64,000 nt of DNA from Rhizobiales bacterium PAR1 (GTDB lineage: Bacteria > Pseudomonadota > Alphaproteobacteria > Rhizobiales > Beijerinckiaceae), in NCBI GenBank assembly GCA_002256205.1, contig NKIW01000004.1, positions 435,238 to 499,237 on the forward strand. The letters are read 5' to 3'. Below the pieces are notes generated by a model. The model was not told the origin of the DNA, made no database searches, and saw only the letters and a list, made by a program, of their open reading frames with translations. The translations under genes were made by a program, and so were the position numbers. Positions 1-9,006 of this stretch are shown one piece after another. Each line of letters starts with the position of its first letter. Positions within the stretch are counted from its first letter, which is position 1.

Positions 1-219
1 ATCGGGCTTGTACCGAAGGATGAGGCTGAGTTGGCCGCTATAGCCAAGGCCTACCGCGTGATCTACCGCAAGGTCGAAACGCCGACCAGTTACACGATGG
101 ATCACACGGCAACGATCTACCTGATGGACGCTAAAGGTGCGTTTTCTGGCACCCTTGATACCAAGGAAACGCCCGCAATACGGCAGGCGAAGCTCAAGCG
201 CCTGATCGACAAGAGCTGA
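1..219 (+). CDS. SCO1/SenC family copper chaperone, C-terminal fragment
   Basis: This is the last 72 residues of a protein whose start lies left of the window; the reading frame is open from base 1. The stretch YTMDHTATIYLMD followed by G.F is the C-terminal signature of SCO1/SenC proteins. The His of DHTA is the third copper ligand, and the CxxxC pair would be upstream, outside the window. Family members are membrane-anchored periplasmic thioredoxin-fold proteins that deliver copper to the CuA site of cytochrome c oxidase. The stop codon abuts the stop of the convergent next gene with no spacer. Assignment rests on the C-terminus only. Confidence 0.8.
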   Translation: MGLVPKDEAELAAIAKAYRVIYRKVETPTSYTMDHTATIYLMDAKGAFSGTLDTKETPAIRQAKLKRLIDKS

Positions 220-849
220 TCAGGCGTCGCCATCTGGTCGATACGGCGGACGGCCCGAGGTCAGCGCGTGATCCAGCAAGTCAAGCCTGTCCTGCCCCCA
301 GTAGATCTCACCGTCGAGCACGTAGCTCGGCGCACCGAAAATACCAGATGCAAGGCAATACTCCCGGTTGTCGGCAAACGCTGCGGCGCAGGCTTCAGAT
401 TTCGCTTCGGCAAGCGCTTTAGCCGCCTCATAGCCTGTGGCGTTAAGCAGGTTCGCAAGTTCACCCTCGTCGCCAAGGTTTCGATCCTCCGCCCATACCG
501 CGCGATGCGCCGCACGAAGATAGGCTTCCGGCGAAAGTCCGAGCATCAGCACAGCAATCGCGAGTTTATCGGCCAGCGCTGCTTCGAACGGAAACCTCTT
601 GGCCTGCAGGACGAGCGGTACGCCCCGTATTGCGCGCCAGCGTTGCAACTCCACGAGGCGATAGGCTTGCCGGGTTGGCGGGCGTTTGCCGAGCGGGAGG
701 CCGCCAGTTTCGTTGAAGACCTCAAGGATCGGGATCGGGCGATAGCGGATCGTTACATCATGCTTTTTGGCAATGGCATGAAAGGGCTCGAAACCAAGGT
801 AGGCCCAAGGGCTCATCAACGTGTAGACATAATCGATGGTGCGGGACAT
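220..849 (-). CDS. 2-hydroxychromene-2-carboxylate isomerase / DsbA-family oxidoreductase-like protein
   Basis: This 209-residue protein has a DsbA-like thioredoxin fold of the HCCA isomerase (NahD, kappa-class GST) type. It opens with DYVYTLMSPWAYLG, where the Ser of SPWAY takes the place of the redox Cys, as in HCCA isomerases. It ends with the GAPSYVLDGEIYWGQDR block (cis-Pro region plus the family's YWGQDRL signature). Members isomerise 2-hydroxychromene-2-carboxylate in a glutathione-dependent way, but many alphaproteobacterial copies are orphans whose real substrate is unknown, and no naphthalene-type pathway is present here. The ATG has a strong Shine-Dalgarno sequence (GGAGG, 4 nt spacing). 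Confidence 0.85.
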   Translation of the reverse strand: MSRTIDYVYTLMSPWAYLGFEPFHAIAKKHDVTIRYRPIPILEVFNETGGLPLGKRPPTRQAYRLVELQRWRAIRGVPLVLQAKRFPFEAALADKLAIAVLMLGLSPEAYLRAAHRAVWAEDRNLGDEGELANLLNATGYEAAKALAEAKSEACAAAFADNREYCLASGIFGAPSYVLDGEIYWGQDRLDLLDHALTSGRPPYRPDGDA

Positions 850-932
850 GCGGCCTCCGGGGGTCTTATCCGCGCATCCTCCGGAGGATTGGATGCGCCG
901 TCAACCCGTCTCCGGAACCGTGTATCTTCGAA

Positions 933-1478
933 TCAGCGCGTCTTCAGGCCGCTTTCCACCGCGAGAAACGCCTCGATATCCGGCGCGAAGTCCGGGGATG
1001 GGCCGGTATAGCCCGCCATCTCGACAAGGCGGGAAGCCGGGACAAACTGGCGCATTTTGCGCGAATAAAGCCCGCCGCGCACGAGTGCGATGGCCGCTGT
1101 CATCGGCTCTCCGTCCTTGCCGCGGATGACGAAGCGATGTTCCATCACGAAGGTCGTCGCACGCCAGCAGACGATGCGGGATTCGAGCGTGAACGCTTGA
1201 AACGGCTTCAACTCGCGTTTGTAGCGAATGGCGCTGCCGGAGAGCATCGGCAGCAGCCCTTCCTTCAGAACCGACTTCCACAAACCAGTTTGGGTGAGAA
1301 GGTCCGCGCGCCCGAGGTCGGCAATCGTGAGATACCGCCCGTTGTTGAGATGCAGGTTGGTATCGAGGTCGAGTGGCCAAACTCGGAAATTCAGCCGCGA
1401 AACTCCGAACGGCGGCACGATCCGCGCCCGGAAAGGCGCGGTCAGAAAAAGCCAGAGGACACGAAACCAGAGGTTCAT
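933..1478 (-). CDS. Hotdog-fold acyl-CoA thioesterase family protein (THEM6-like)
   Basis: This 181-residue single-domain protein has a short hydrophobic N-terminus (WFRVLWLFLTAPF, about residues 4-16) and a hotdog-fold core. LDTNLHLNNGRYLTIADLGR (about 36-56) matches the D.N.H.NN..Y....D.gR active-site motif of 4HBT/THEM6-like thioesterases. It probably hydrolyses acyl-CoA or a related thioester at the membrane. It lies just downstream of the beta-oxidation cluster on the same strand but is separated from it by a palindromic repeat, so cotranscription is uncertain. Substrate cannot be inferred. Confidence 0.75.
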   Translation of the reverse strand: MNLWFRVLWLFLTAPFRARIVPPFGVSRLNFRVWPLDLDTNLHLNNGRYLTIADLGRADLLTQTGLWKSVLKEGLLPMLSGSAIRYKRELKPFQAFTLESRIVCWRATTFVMEHRFVIRGKDGEPMTAAIALVRGGLYSRKMRQFVPASRLVEMAGYTGPSPDFAPDIEAFLAVESGLKTR

Positions 1479-1521
1479 GAAACAGCTTTCAAATCTTCCG
1501 CTTCAGCGAGGATCGACCGAC

Positions 1522-1620
1522 GTGTCATCGCCGGTGCCTCGAAGAGGCGAGCGGGAATCCAGACCTTATTCTGTAAAAGAACTGGATTCCCGCTCCTCGC
1601 TGTGCTCGGCCAGAATGACA
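1522..1620. repeat. Intergenic palindromic repeat element
   Basis: Two imperfect inverted arms of about 40 bp fill the gap between the thioesterase and fadJ genes. The inner 14 bp of each arm are perfect complements: gagcgggaatccag at 1549-1562 and ctggattcccgctc at 1582-1595, with a 19-nt loop. Each outer end reads tgtcat from outside in. Elements with this wording (tgtcattctggccgagc...gcgggaatccag) are familiar to me as dispersed intergenic repeats in Bradyrhizobium-like genomes, where they are often mis-annotated as short proteins. Only one copy is in this window. Confidence 0.7.
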
Positions 1621-1627
1621 CGCAGCG

Positions 1628-3832
1628 TTACGCCGCTGATTTATACGGGTTGAAACGCCCGTAGAAGGTCTCACTCTTGCGGGCCATGGCACGCAGCAGC
1701 TTGTTAGGCTTGAAGCGGTCGCCATGCTTCGCAGCAAGTTTCTCGCACTGCGCGACAAAGGCCTTGGTGCCCATGCGGTCGATGTAGGAGAGAGGCCCGC
1801 CGGTATAGGGCGCAAAGCCGAACCCGAGGATCGCTCCGACATCTGCCTCACGCACGTCGGTGATGACTTTTTCCTCTACCGTGCGCGCCGCTTCGAGCGC
1901 CTGAACCACGAGGAGGCGATCCACGAGTTCCTGCTTGTCGAGTGTATCGGCATTCAATTTAGTCGGCTGAAGATCCTTCAGGCCGGGCCAGAGTTTCTTG
2001 CCGGTCGGGGCGTAGTCGTAAAAGCCCTTGCCGTTCTTGCGGCCGAAGCGTTCGAGATCAACGACCATGGTTTTCAGCAGCGCTTCCTGCTTGGCATCGA
2101 TCGCTTCCGGCCCGAGATCCTTCTTGGTTGCCTGAAGGATTTTCCAACCGAGGTCGAGCGCGACCTCATCGTTGAGCGAGAGCGGTCCGACTGGCATGCC
2201 GGCCTTCTTGGCCATGTTCTCGATCATCGCCGCCGGCACGCCTTCTGCGAGCATCAGATGCCCTTCGCGGATGTAATTGAGCACACAGCGGTTGGCGAAG
2301 AACCCGCGGCAATCGTTGACGACAATCGGCGTTTTGCGGATAGCGCGGACGAAATCGAGCGCCGTCGCCAGCGCACGATCCCCGGTACGCTTGCCCATGA
2401 TGATCTCGACCAGCATCATCTTCTCGACCGGCGAGAAGAAATGAATGCCGATGAACTGGCTCTGCCGCTCAAAATTCTCGGCGAGTGAGGAAATCGGCAG
2501 GGTCGAGGTGTTCGAGGCGAAGATGGTCCGGCGACCGATTGCCGCCTGAACCTTCTTGATTACCTCGGCCTTGACTGCGCGATCCTCGAACACAGCCTCG
2601 ATCACGATATCGCAGCCCTTGAGTGCGTTGTAATCGGGTGTCGCATGGATGCGGGCGAGCAAGGCGTCGCGGTCCGCAGTCTTGGCGCGGCCTTTCATCA
2701 CCTGATCGGTCATCAGCTTGTGGGAGTAGGCCTTGCCCTTGTCCGCCGCTTCCTGATCGCGGTCGACCAGCACGACATTGAGTCCGGCCTGCGCCGAGAC
2801 ATAGGCAATACCTGCGCCCATAAAGCCCGCGCCGACGATGCCAACACGCTTGATCTTGAGCGGCGGCACCTTGGCCGGGCGGCGCGCGCCCTTTTCCAAC
2901 TCACCTTTCGACATGAAGAGCGAGCGGATCATCGCCGCCGCTTCCGGTGTTCTGAGAATATGCGCGAAATAGCGGCTCTCAACACGCAGCGCGAGATCCA
3001 TGGGGAGCTGGAGGCCTTCGTAGCAGGCCTGAAGGATCGCCTTTGCTGCCGGATAATTATCCTGCGTCTCGCGACGATAAATCGCGTTCGCAGGGGGCCA
3101 GATCATCATGCCGGCGGGCGAATGCACCTTGTTCGAGGGGTTCTTGAAGCCCTCGATATCCCACGGGGCCTTGGCGGAACCGCCTGCCCTGATCCATTCC
3201 TTAGCCGTCTCAACAATCTTTTCACGCGGTGCAACGGCATGCGCGAGATTCATGGACTTGGCAGCAGCGGGCTTGATCTGTTCGCCCTTGAATAGCATCT
3301 GAAGCGCATCACCCGTCTGCATCAACCGTGCGACGCGCTGCGTCCCACCCGCGCCGGGGAAGAGCCCGACCTTGATTTCTGGAAGGCCGACACGGGTCTT
3401 GTCGTTGTCGGAGAGTACGCGGTAGTGGCAGGAGAGCGCGAGTTCGAACGCACCACCAAGACACGTGCCATGCACTGCCGCAGCGAAGGGTTTGCCGCAG
3501 GTCTCGAGCTTGCGATAAAGCTTCGAGAGACTTGAGGACGCCTCCAGGAAGAACTGCATCGCCGGTTCTTCGCCCTTGGATTTGACGAGCTTCATATACT
3601 CCATGCCCATGCCCTGAAGCATGGTGAGGTCAGCGCCCCCCGAGAAGGCATCTTTTCCCGAGGTGATGACACACCCCTTGATAGCCTCCGTTGCGACCAC
3701 GTGGTCGACCACTGTGCCGAGTTCGGCCATCACTTCCTGCGTGATGACATTCATCGAACGGCCCGGCATGTCCCAGGTCAGGGTGGCGATGCCGTCAGCG
3801 TCGGTTTCAAAACGGAAATGGGTGAGTTTCAT
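1628..3832 (-). CDS. fadJ: Bifunctional enoyl-CoA hydratase / 3-hydroxyacyl-CoA dehydrogenase (FadJ/FadB type)
   Basis: This 734-residue enzyme is the alpha subunit of the fatty-acid beta-oxidation complex. Residues about 1-190 form the crotonase domain, with oxyanion-hole stretches FSGGADL and [12 protein letters not shown] and the catalytic Glu of [14 protein letters not shown]. Residues about 330-510 are the NAD-binding dehydrogenase domain ([15 protein letters not shown], then [11 protein letters not shown] with the catalytic His), followed by two C-terminal helical domains ([12 protein letters not shown] onward). Length is normal for the family. The start has a good ribosome site (AGAGGA). 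It begins 28 bp after the thiolase gene, so the two are surely cotranscribed, giving hydration, dehydrogenation and thiolysis from one message. Confidence 0.95.
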   Translation of the reverse strand: MKLTHFRFETDADGIATLTWDMPGRSMNVITQEVMAELGTVVDHVVATEAIKGCVITSGKDAFSGGADLTMLQGMGMEYMKLVKSKGEEPAMQFFLEASSSLSKLYRKLETCGKPFAAAVHGTCLGGAFELALSCHYRVLSDNDKTRVGLPEIKVGLFPGAGGTQRVARLMQTGDALQMLFKGEQIKPAAAKSMNLAHAVAPREKIVETAKEWIRAGGSAKAPWDIEGFKNPSNKVHSPAGMMIWPPANAIYRRETQDNYPAAKAILQACYEGLQLPMDLALRVESRYFAHILRTPEAAAMIRSLFMSKGELEKGARRPAKVPPLKIKRVGIVGAGFMGAGIAYVSAQAGLNVVLVDRDQEAADKGKAYSHKLMTDQVMKGRAKTADRDALLARIHATPDYNALKGCDIVIEAVFEDRAVKAEVIKKVQAAIGRRTIFASNTSTLPISSLAENFERQSQFIGIHFFSPVEKMMLVEIIMGKRTGDRALATALDFVRAIRKTPIVVNDCRGFFANRCVLNYIREGHLMLAEGVPAAMIENMAKKAGMPVGPLSLNDEVALDLGWKILQATKKDLGPEAIDAKQEALLKTMVVDLERFGRKNGKGFYDYAPTGKKLWPGLKDLQPTKLNADTLDKQELVDRLLVVQALEAARTVEEKVITDVREADVGAILGFGFAPYTGGPLSYIDRMGTKAFVAQCEKLAAKHGDRFKPNKLLRAMARKSETFYGRFNPYKSAA

Positions 3833-3860
3833 GGGATTTATCCTCTTGCCTTTTCCGGGT

Positions 3861-5069
3861 TCAAACGCGTTCGACGATCATGGCGGTGCCCATGCCATGG
3901 GCGACGCAGAGCGTGACAAGACCGGTCGAGAGATCGCGGCGTTCAAGCTCGTCGATTACCGTGCCGAGGATCATCGCGCCGGTTGCACCAAGCGGATGGC
4001 CCATCGCAATCGCACCGCCGTTGACGTTGACCTTGTTGGGGTCGAGGTCAAAGGCCTGAAGATAGCGCAGCACAACGGCCGAGAAGGCCTCATTGATCTC
4101 GATGAGATCAATATCCTTGATGGTCATGCCGGTACGCTTCAGGAGCTTTTCCGTCACGTCAACCGGTCCGGTCAGCACCAACGCGAGATCGGAGCCGAGG
4201 CTCGCGAACCCGCGGATGCGGGCACGCGGCTTGAGCCCGGCCTTGCGGCCCGCGATCTTGTTGCCGACGAGCACGGCAGAAGCGCCATCGACGATGCCGG
4301 AAGAATTACCGGCGTGATGGACATGGGTGATCGTTTCGACTTCCGGGTGGCCCTGAATGGCAACCGCGTTGAAGCCGCCCTGCTCGCCCATCATCGCGAA
4401 GGAGGCCTTGAGGCCACCAAGCGACTGCATATCGGTGTTCGGGCGGATGGTTTCGTCCTTGCCGAGAATGGTCAGCCCGTTGATGTCCTTTACCGGCACT
4501 ACGGATTTGCCAAAGCGGCCCTCATTCCATGCCATTGCCGCGCGCTTGTGGCTCTCGACCGCATAGGCATCGACGTCATCGCGGGAGAATCCGTACTTCG
4601 TTGCAATCAGGTCCGCCGCGACGCCCTGCGGCGAGAAATAGGAAGGGATCGCCACGGAAGGATCGACCGCCGGCATCATGCCCGAGGCCCCCATGCCAAT
4701 ACGGCTCATTGCTTCCACGCCGCCGCCGATCACCATGTCTTTCTGGCCCGCCATCACCTGCGCGGCGCCGAAAGCGACCGCATCGAGGCCCGAGGCGCAG
4801 AAGCGATTGATCTGGATGCCCGGTACGCTCTCGCCATAGCCCGCAGCAATTGCCGCCGAACGCGCGATATCACCCGAGGCTTCACCCACCGGATCGACGC
4901 AGCCCAGCACCACGTCATCGACGGAGGTGACATCGAGGTTGTTGCGCTTCTGGATGGCGCGAAGGGTCGTCTCCGCGAGGCGCACGGCGGTCACTTCATG
5001 GAGCGACCCATCGGCCTTGCCCTTGCCGCGCGGCGTGCGCACGTGGTCGTAGATGAAGGCGTCTGTCAT
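3861..5069 (-). CDS. Acetyl-CoA C-acyltransferase (thiolase), beta-oxidation partner
   Basis: A 402-residue thiolase that cleaves 3-ketoacyl-CoA with CoA. The nucleophilic Cys sits in [17 protein letters not shown] (about residue 90). The catalytic His is in [15 protein letters not shown] near residue 350, and the second Cys in [13 protein letters not shown] close to the C-terminus. I chose the start [13 protein letters not shown], preceded by AGGAGAATTCCG; an in-frame extension of 24 residues upstream lacks thiolase character. Its place between the acyl-CoA dehydrogenase and FadJ genes argues for a beta-oxidation (FadA/FadI-like) role over PHB synthesis, although the sequence alone would also fit an acetoacetyl-CoA thiolase. 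Confidence 0.92.
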   Translation of the reverse strand: MTDAFIYDHVRTPRGKGKADGSLHEVTAVRLAETTLRAIQKRNNLDVTSVDDVVLGCVDPVGEASGDIARSAAIAAGYGESVPGIQINRFCASGLDAVAFGAAQVMAGQKDMVIGGGVEAMSRIGMGASGMMPAVDPSVAIPSYFSPQGVAADLIATKYGFSRDDVDAYAVESHKRAAMAWNEGRFGKSVVPVKDINGLTILGKDETIRPNTDMQSLGGLKASFAMMGEQGGFNAVAIQGHPEVETITHVHHAGNSSGIVDGASAVLVGNKIAGRKAGLKPRARIRGFASLGSDLALVLTGPVDVTEKLLKRTGMTIKDIDLIEINEAFSAVVLRYLQAFDLDPNKVNVNGGAIAMGHPLGATGAMILGTVIDELERRDLSTGLVTLCVAHGMGTAMIVERV

Positions 5070-5166
5070 CGGAATTCTCCTGTTCTGACGGATCGAGCCA
5101 GAGATATGAAAGGGAAAAGGACGAGATGCCGCGCCGAACACTCAGGATCTGCCGCGGCACGAAATC

Positions 5167-6963
5167 TCAGAAACGGTCAGCGGCCAGCGCCATGATCGTG
5201 TCCGCACCGGTGGTGATCCGGGCGAGCTGGGCGGCGGTTTCCGGCAGCGTACGCTCCATGAAGAACTTCGCAAGCGTGAGCTTGGTGTCGAGGCGGCCGG
5301 CATCGCCGCCGGCGCCAGAAGCCAGCTTCGCCGTGGCAGCCTTGACCTGCAACGCCCACATGTAGCCGAGGGCGACGAGCCCGAAGAGGTGCATGTAATC
5401 TGTCGAGCCGGCGCCGGCGTTATCGGGCTTCGCCATGGCATTCTGCATGAACCACATGGTTGCCTGCTGGAGATGACCAAGGCTCTTGCCGAGCGGAGCC
5501 AGATATGGCTTGAGCGCTTCATCGGCCTCGTTTGCCTTGATGAAGCCCTGCACTTCACCAAAGAAGCTCATCACGGCGCGGCCACCATCACGCGGAAGCT
5601 TGCGGCCCACGAGATCGAGCGCCTGAATGCCGTTCGCGCCTTCATATATCATGGCGATACGGGCATCGCGCACGAACTGGCTCATGCCCCATTCCTCGAC
5701 ATAGCCATGCCCGCCGAACATCTGCTGTGCCGAGACGGCGTTGGCAAAGCCGGTATCGGTCAAAACGCCCTTGAGCACCGGCGTCATCAGGCCAAGGTGG
5801 TCATCAGCTTCCTGTCGTGCCTTGGCATCCTCCGAGCGATGGGCAACATCACTCTTGAGCGCGGTCCAGAGCACGAGCGCACGCGCCGCCTCATTGAAGG
5901 CGCGGATCGAAAGCAGCGTGCGGCGCACATCCGGGTGAACGATGATCGGGTCCGCCGCCTTGGTCGGCTCCTTGGTGCCGGTCAGCGCGCGCCCCTGAAG
6001 GCGATCCTTCGCATAGGCCACCGCGTTCTGATAGGCGACTTCCGACTGCGCCAGCCCCTGAATCGCGACGCCAAGGCGGGCCTCGTTCATCATCACGAAC
6101 ATGGCGTTGAGGCCCTTGTTCTCCTGCCCGACGAGCCAACCGATGGCGCCGTCATGGTTGAGAACACAGGTCGAGTTGGCGTGAATGCCCATCTTGTGTT
6201 CGATAGCGCCGCAAGTCACCGGGTTGCGTGCGCCGAGGCTGCCGTCCGCATTGACGAGGAATTTCGGCACCACGAAGAGCGAGATGCCCTTCACCCCTTC
6301 CGGCGCGCCCTCGATACGGGCGAGAACAAGGTGGATGATGTTCTCCGCGAGGTCATGCTCACCGGCGGAGATGAAAATCTTGGTGCCATAGATCTTGTAG
6401 CTGCCATCCCCCACCGGCACGGCCTTGGTCTTGATCAAACCAAGATCGGTGCCGCAATGCGGCTCGGTGAGGTTCATGGTACCGGACCACGGCCCTTCGA
6501 TCATCTTCGGCAGGTACTTCTGCTTGATCTCATCCGAGGCATGGGTGTTGAGCGCGGCAATCGCGCCCATCGTCAGGCCCGGGTACATCGAGAAGGCCAT
6601 ATTGGCCGAGGAGGAAAACTCGTTGATGATCGCCCCGAGCGTATAAGGCAAACCCTGCCCGCCGTATTCTGGCTCGGCCGACAGACCGACCCAGCCGCCG
6701 CCAGTGTAGGCGTCATACGCCCCCTTGAAGCCCTTCGGCGTAGTCACCGAGCCATCCGCGTGGCGCGTGCAACCTTCGTTGTCGCCGCTCTTGTTCAGCG
6801 GGGCCAGCACTTCCTCGCAGAGCTTCGCGCCTTCCGAGAGGATTGCTTCGAGCATATCGGCGGATAGATCGGAAAAGCCGGGCAGGTTACCGTGCTTCTC
6901 GATGCCAAAGACATCGTTGAGCAGGAAGCTGACATCCTCGACTGGGGCACGGTAGCTCGGCAT
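5167..6963 (-). CDS. Acyl-CoA dehydrogenase with C-terminal extension domain
   Basis: A 598-residue FAD enzyme for the first step of beta-oxidation. It belongs to the long ACAD subfamily with an N-terminal cap (YRAPVEDVSFLLNDVFG) and an extra C-terminal domain, like DmdC and mycobacterial FadE5. Visible are the FAD-binding stretch NLTEPHCGTDLG, the QMFGGHGYVEEWG helix and the catalytic Glu in AMIYEGANGIQALDL. It is the first gene of the cluster, with 97 bp before the thiolase. Substrate chain length cannot be read from the sequence; a DMSP-type (DmdC) role is possible but nothing else from that pathway is nearby. Confidence 0.93.
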   Translation of the reverse strand: MPSYRAPVEDVSFLLNDVFGIEKHGNLPGFSDLSADMLEAILSEGAKLCEEVLAPLNKSGDNEGCTRHADGSVTTPKGFKGAYDAYTGGGWVGLSAEPEYGGQGLPYTLGAIINEFSSSANMAFSMYPGLTMGAIAALNTHASDEIKQKYLPKMIEGPWSGTMNLTEPHCGTDLGLIKTKAVPVGDGSYKIYGTKIFISAGEHDLAENIIHLVLARIEGAPEGVKGISLFVVPKFLVNADGSLGARNPVTCGAIEHKMGIHANSTCVLNHDGAIGWLVGQENKGLNAMFVMMNEARLGVAIQGLAQSEVAYQNAVAYAKDRLQGRALTGTKEPTKAADPIIVHPDVRRTLLSIRAFNEAARALVLWTALKSDVAHRSEDAKARQEADDHLGLMTPVLKGVLTDTGFANAVSAQQMFGGHGYVEEWGMSQFVRDARIAMIYEGANGIQALDLVGRKLPRDGGRAVMSFFGEVQGFIKANEADEALKPYLAPLGKSLGHLQQATMWFMQNAMAKPDNAGAGSTDYMHLFGLVALGYMWALQVKAATAKLASGAGGDAGRLDTKLTLAKFFMERTLPETAAQLARITTGADTIMALAADRF

Positions 6964-7027
6964 GGCGTTTCTCCTCCCGCGGTTCGGTTGAACTCCCGCC
7001 GCGATTTATTGTTCACATATAAACTAT

Positions 7028-7043
7028 CTTGCCGCTTGGCAAG
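7028..7043. promoter_or_regulatory. Perfect palindrome upstream of the acyl-CoA dehydrogenase cluster, candidate operator
   Basis: The 16-bp sequence CTTGCCGCTTGGCAAG is a perfect 6-bp inverted repeat with a 4-bp centre. It lies 65-80 bp before the acyl-CoA dehydrogenase start and includes a TTGCCA that could act as a -35 box for the minus strand, with TATGTG 17 bp further on. Its position fits an operator for a fatty-acid degradation regulator. No regulator gene for it is in the window, so the binding protein is unknown. Confidence 0.4.
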
Positions 7044-7108
7044 TCCCTTTCTGCGCAGACCGATCACATTCTGGTCAAAGCTAGCTGATTCTTGCGGCTA
7101 TCCCATAA

Positions 7109-7139
7109 AAAAGAAGGGCGACACTGCGCGCCGCCCTCC
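7109..7139 (-). terminator. Rho-independent terminator of the flagellin gene
   Basis: On the minus strand, AGGGCG and CGCCCT pair across an 11-nt loop, followed directly by TTCTTTTTT. It lies about 30 bp after the flagellin stop codon and is the clearest classical terminator on the left half of the window. Confidence 0.75.
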
Positions 7140-7165
7140 ATTTTCGTCTGATTTTGCAGGAAGGA

Positions 7166-8329
7166 TCAGAACAGGCGAAGCACACCCTGCTGCGACTGGT
7201 TGGCGAGGCTCAGCGCGGTGTTCGCGAGCTGCTGACGCGTATTGAGCGTTACGAGCTTGGCCGCTTCCTCGTTCTGATCGGCCAGGACGAGGCTGTCTGC
7301 ACCGGTGTTGAGGGTATCGACCATCGCGTTGGTGAAGTCCTGCCGAGTCTGCACCACCGAGAGGTTCGCACCGAAGGTCGAAGCCTGGCTGCGCAGCTTG
7401 GTGAGGCCCGAGGTCAGGTTGGTCAGCGCGTCGTTGATATCCTTGTCCGACTGGAAGTTGTTCGTCGACGCCGTGACACCCAGGCCAGCCGCGTTGAACT
7501 TCACACCCGAGATCGTCACCGAGGAAGTGTTCTTCTCATTGAACTGAACCTTGAGCGAAGACGAGTCGAGCAGGTTGGTGCCATTATAGCCCGAATCCGC
7601 CGCGAGCTGATCCATCTGGGTGCGGAGCGCATCAAACTGCGCCGCGAGATCCTTTCGGGTCGTGTTGGTCGTTGCGGCGCCATACGAAAGCGTGGTCGAG
7701 GAACCGAACACCGTCGAAAGGGTCGAGGCGGCGTCGTCGGTCGTGATGGCGAGAGCCGAGCCGTCGAGCGCTTCGACGTTCAGGTTGCCGTTCGAGTCGA
7801 GCGAGGCCTGAATCTTCTGTGCACTGCCGGTCGGGTTAAGGGTCGTGTTGGTGTTGATGCCGTCAACGAGGTTCTGCATCGTCGAACCGGCTGCCACCGT
7901 CAGAACCGCCGTACCATTGACCTTGATGATCTTGCCGGCGGTGAACGAGCCACCCGCAGCCGAGGTCAGCGTGGTCGCAGCCGTAAGACCACCCGGCGTA
8001 CCGATGATCTTGTTGGTGGTCGAGGTCGACTGAAGCGCCTGACGGGCCGAACCCTGCGCGCTCTGGACCAGTTTGGTCAGCGCTTCGATGCCCTTGGCGG
8101 CAGCATCCAGCACCTTGGTGGCCTGGCCGATCGAGTCGAGCAGGCTCGAAAGATCGCTGGCGCGGTTGGAAAGTCCCGAGGCCGTGAAATAGCTGACCGG
8201 GTTGTCGATGGCGGAATTGACCTTCTTGCCGGTGGCAAGGCGAAGCTGCTGGGTCTGCTGCTGATCCGTGATGGTCTGGAGAGCGGAGAGCGACTGACGC
8301 ATGCCGGCAGAGAGAGCGATGGAGGCCAT
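7166..8329 (-). CDS. Flagellin
   Basis: A 387-residue flagellar filament protein. The N-terminal D0/D1 helices (QQQTQQLRLATGKKVNSA, then the SYFTASGLSNRASDL stretch) and the C-terminal helix (VQTRQDFTNAMVDTLNTG to LANTALSLANQSQQGVLRLF) are typical. The middle, about residues 125-260, is the variable surface region, rich in Thr, Ser and Ala. I chose the ATG of MASIALSAG, which has AAAGGTG six bases upstream; a GTG three codons earlier is less likely. No other flagellar gene adjoins it, so it appears to be a monocistronic flagellin with its own terminator. A different flagellin begins at the right edge of the window. Confidence 0.93.
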   Translation of the reverse strand: MASIALSAGMRQSLSALQTITDQQQTQQLRLATGKKVNSAIDNPVSYFTASGLSNRASDLSSLLDSIGQATKVLDAAAKGIEALTKLVQSAQGSARQALQSTSTTNKIIGTPGGLTAATTLTSAAGGSFTAGKIIKVNGTAVLTVAAGSTMQNLVDGINTNTTLNPTGSAQKIQASLDSNGNLNVEALDGSALAITTDDAASTLSTVFGSSTTLSYGAATTNTTRKDLAAQFDALRTQMDQLAADSGYNGTNLLDSSSLKVQFNEKNTSSVTISGVKFNAAGLGVTASTNNFQSDKDINDALTNLTSGLTKLRSQASTFGANLSVVQTRQDFTNAMVDTLNTGADSLVLADQNEEAAKLVTLNTRQQLANTALSLANQSQQGVLRLF

Positions 8330-8551
8330 GTGAGGCACCTTTCTGGCTTAGATCCAAGGCGGAATGCACTTGGTATTACCACTCTAGGTTGCAATTTCCT
8401 AATTAAACGTTTCGATTGCGTACGTGTTTTTTTGCACGTATTGATTGTGCATCTGATTGATTCTGTTTTGGACCCAACCCTTGTATTCAATTTCGTATTT
8501 CTCCACCCCTCGCTCCCCATGAGCATACCTGAACCTATCAGGAGCTATTCC

Positions 8552-8746
8552 ATGAATGACCGCGCTGCTGTCAAAAGCATTTTAGACACTCTCTTTCTCA
8601 TAAAAGCACAATTGCACGATGACGAAACAGCGTTGCTTCGCTCGATCTTGTCTATCGCCATCATGGAATCAGAAGATTTGCTTGAGGATTATTCGAAAAA
8701 TATCGACGCTTCCGTTGAACGGCCGCGCCGCGCGGGCAAGCGTTAG
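8552..8746 (+). CDS. Small acidic protein of unknown function
   Basis: I do not recognise this 64-residue protein. It starts at an ATG with a good AGGAG seven bases upstream; an in-frame ATG 11 codons earlier has no such site. The body is a probable helical hairpin (AVKSILDTLFLIKAQLHDDE, then LLRSILSIAIMESEDLLEDY) with a basic tail RPRRAGKR. It is divergent from the flagellin gene across a shared AT-rich spacer. The ribosome site, compact helical pattern and position between two surface/polarity genes support a real gene, but conservation is untested. Confidence 0.5.
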   Translation: MNDRAAVKSILDTLFLIKAQLHDDETALLRSILSIAIMESEDLLEDYSKNIDASVERPRRAGKR

Positions 8747-8870
8747 ATCTTTCGATCCCGCTGGACATCGCCTTGCGATGCGAGCCTTCCTTGCCAAAAA
8801 ACTAAACCTTGGCGTGCATTCGGCAAATTTTGCCGCCCATCGGCAAACAAGGACAGAATTAACCGGGTCA

Positions 8871-8887
8871 TTAACGCCATATTTACC
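8871..8887 (+). promoter_or_regulatory. Possible CtrA-type box before podJ
   Basis: TTAACGCCATATTTACC matches the CtrA consensus TTAA-N7-TTAAC with one mismatch in the second half. It lies about 120 bp before the podJ start. A second pair of TTAA half-sites at 8859-8874 has an 8-bp spacer. CtrA is the cell-cycle regulator of Alphaproteobacteria and is known to act on polarity genes in Caulobacter. A match this short occurs by chance, so this is only a candidate. Confidence 0.3.
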
Positions 8888-9006
8888 ATAACGCGGAAAA
8901 GCTCTCCCGAGCGACAAAGCACTGATTCCGCCCCGGCTGATTCAGTGCCGACTCGCCAAATCAAGAGGTGGCCGCGACATCGCGGCAACGGGAAGCGGGT
9001 CCGGAA

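Noticed and set aside
3621..5195. 524-codon plus-strand frame opposite the thiolase gene
   Set aside because: The minus strand encodes an unmistakable thiolase with catalytic motifs; the plus frame is His/Arg/Asp-rich shadow sequence.
933..6963. A single long operon from acyl-CoA dehydrogenase through thioesterase
   Set aside because: The palindromic repeat at 1522-1620 separates the thioesterase from fadJ, and no evidence shows read-through; only the three beta-oxidation genes were treated as one unit.
7154..8518. Long plus-strand frame across the flagellin gene that runs into the small 64-aa gene
   Set aside because: The part opposite flagellin is antisense shadow; only the last 64 codons have a ribosome site and protein-like composition.
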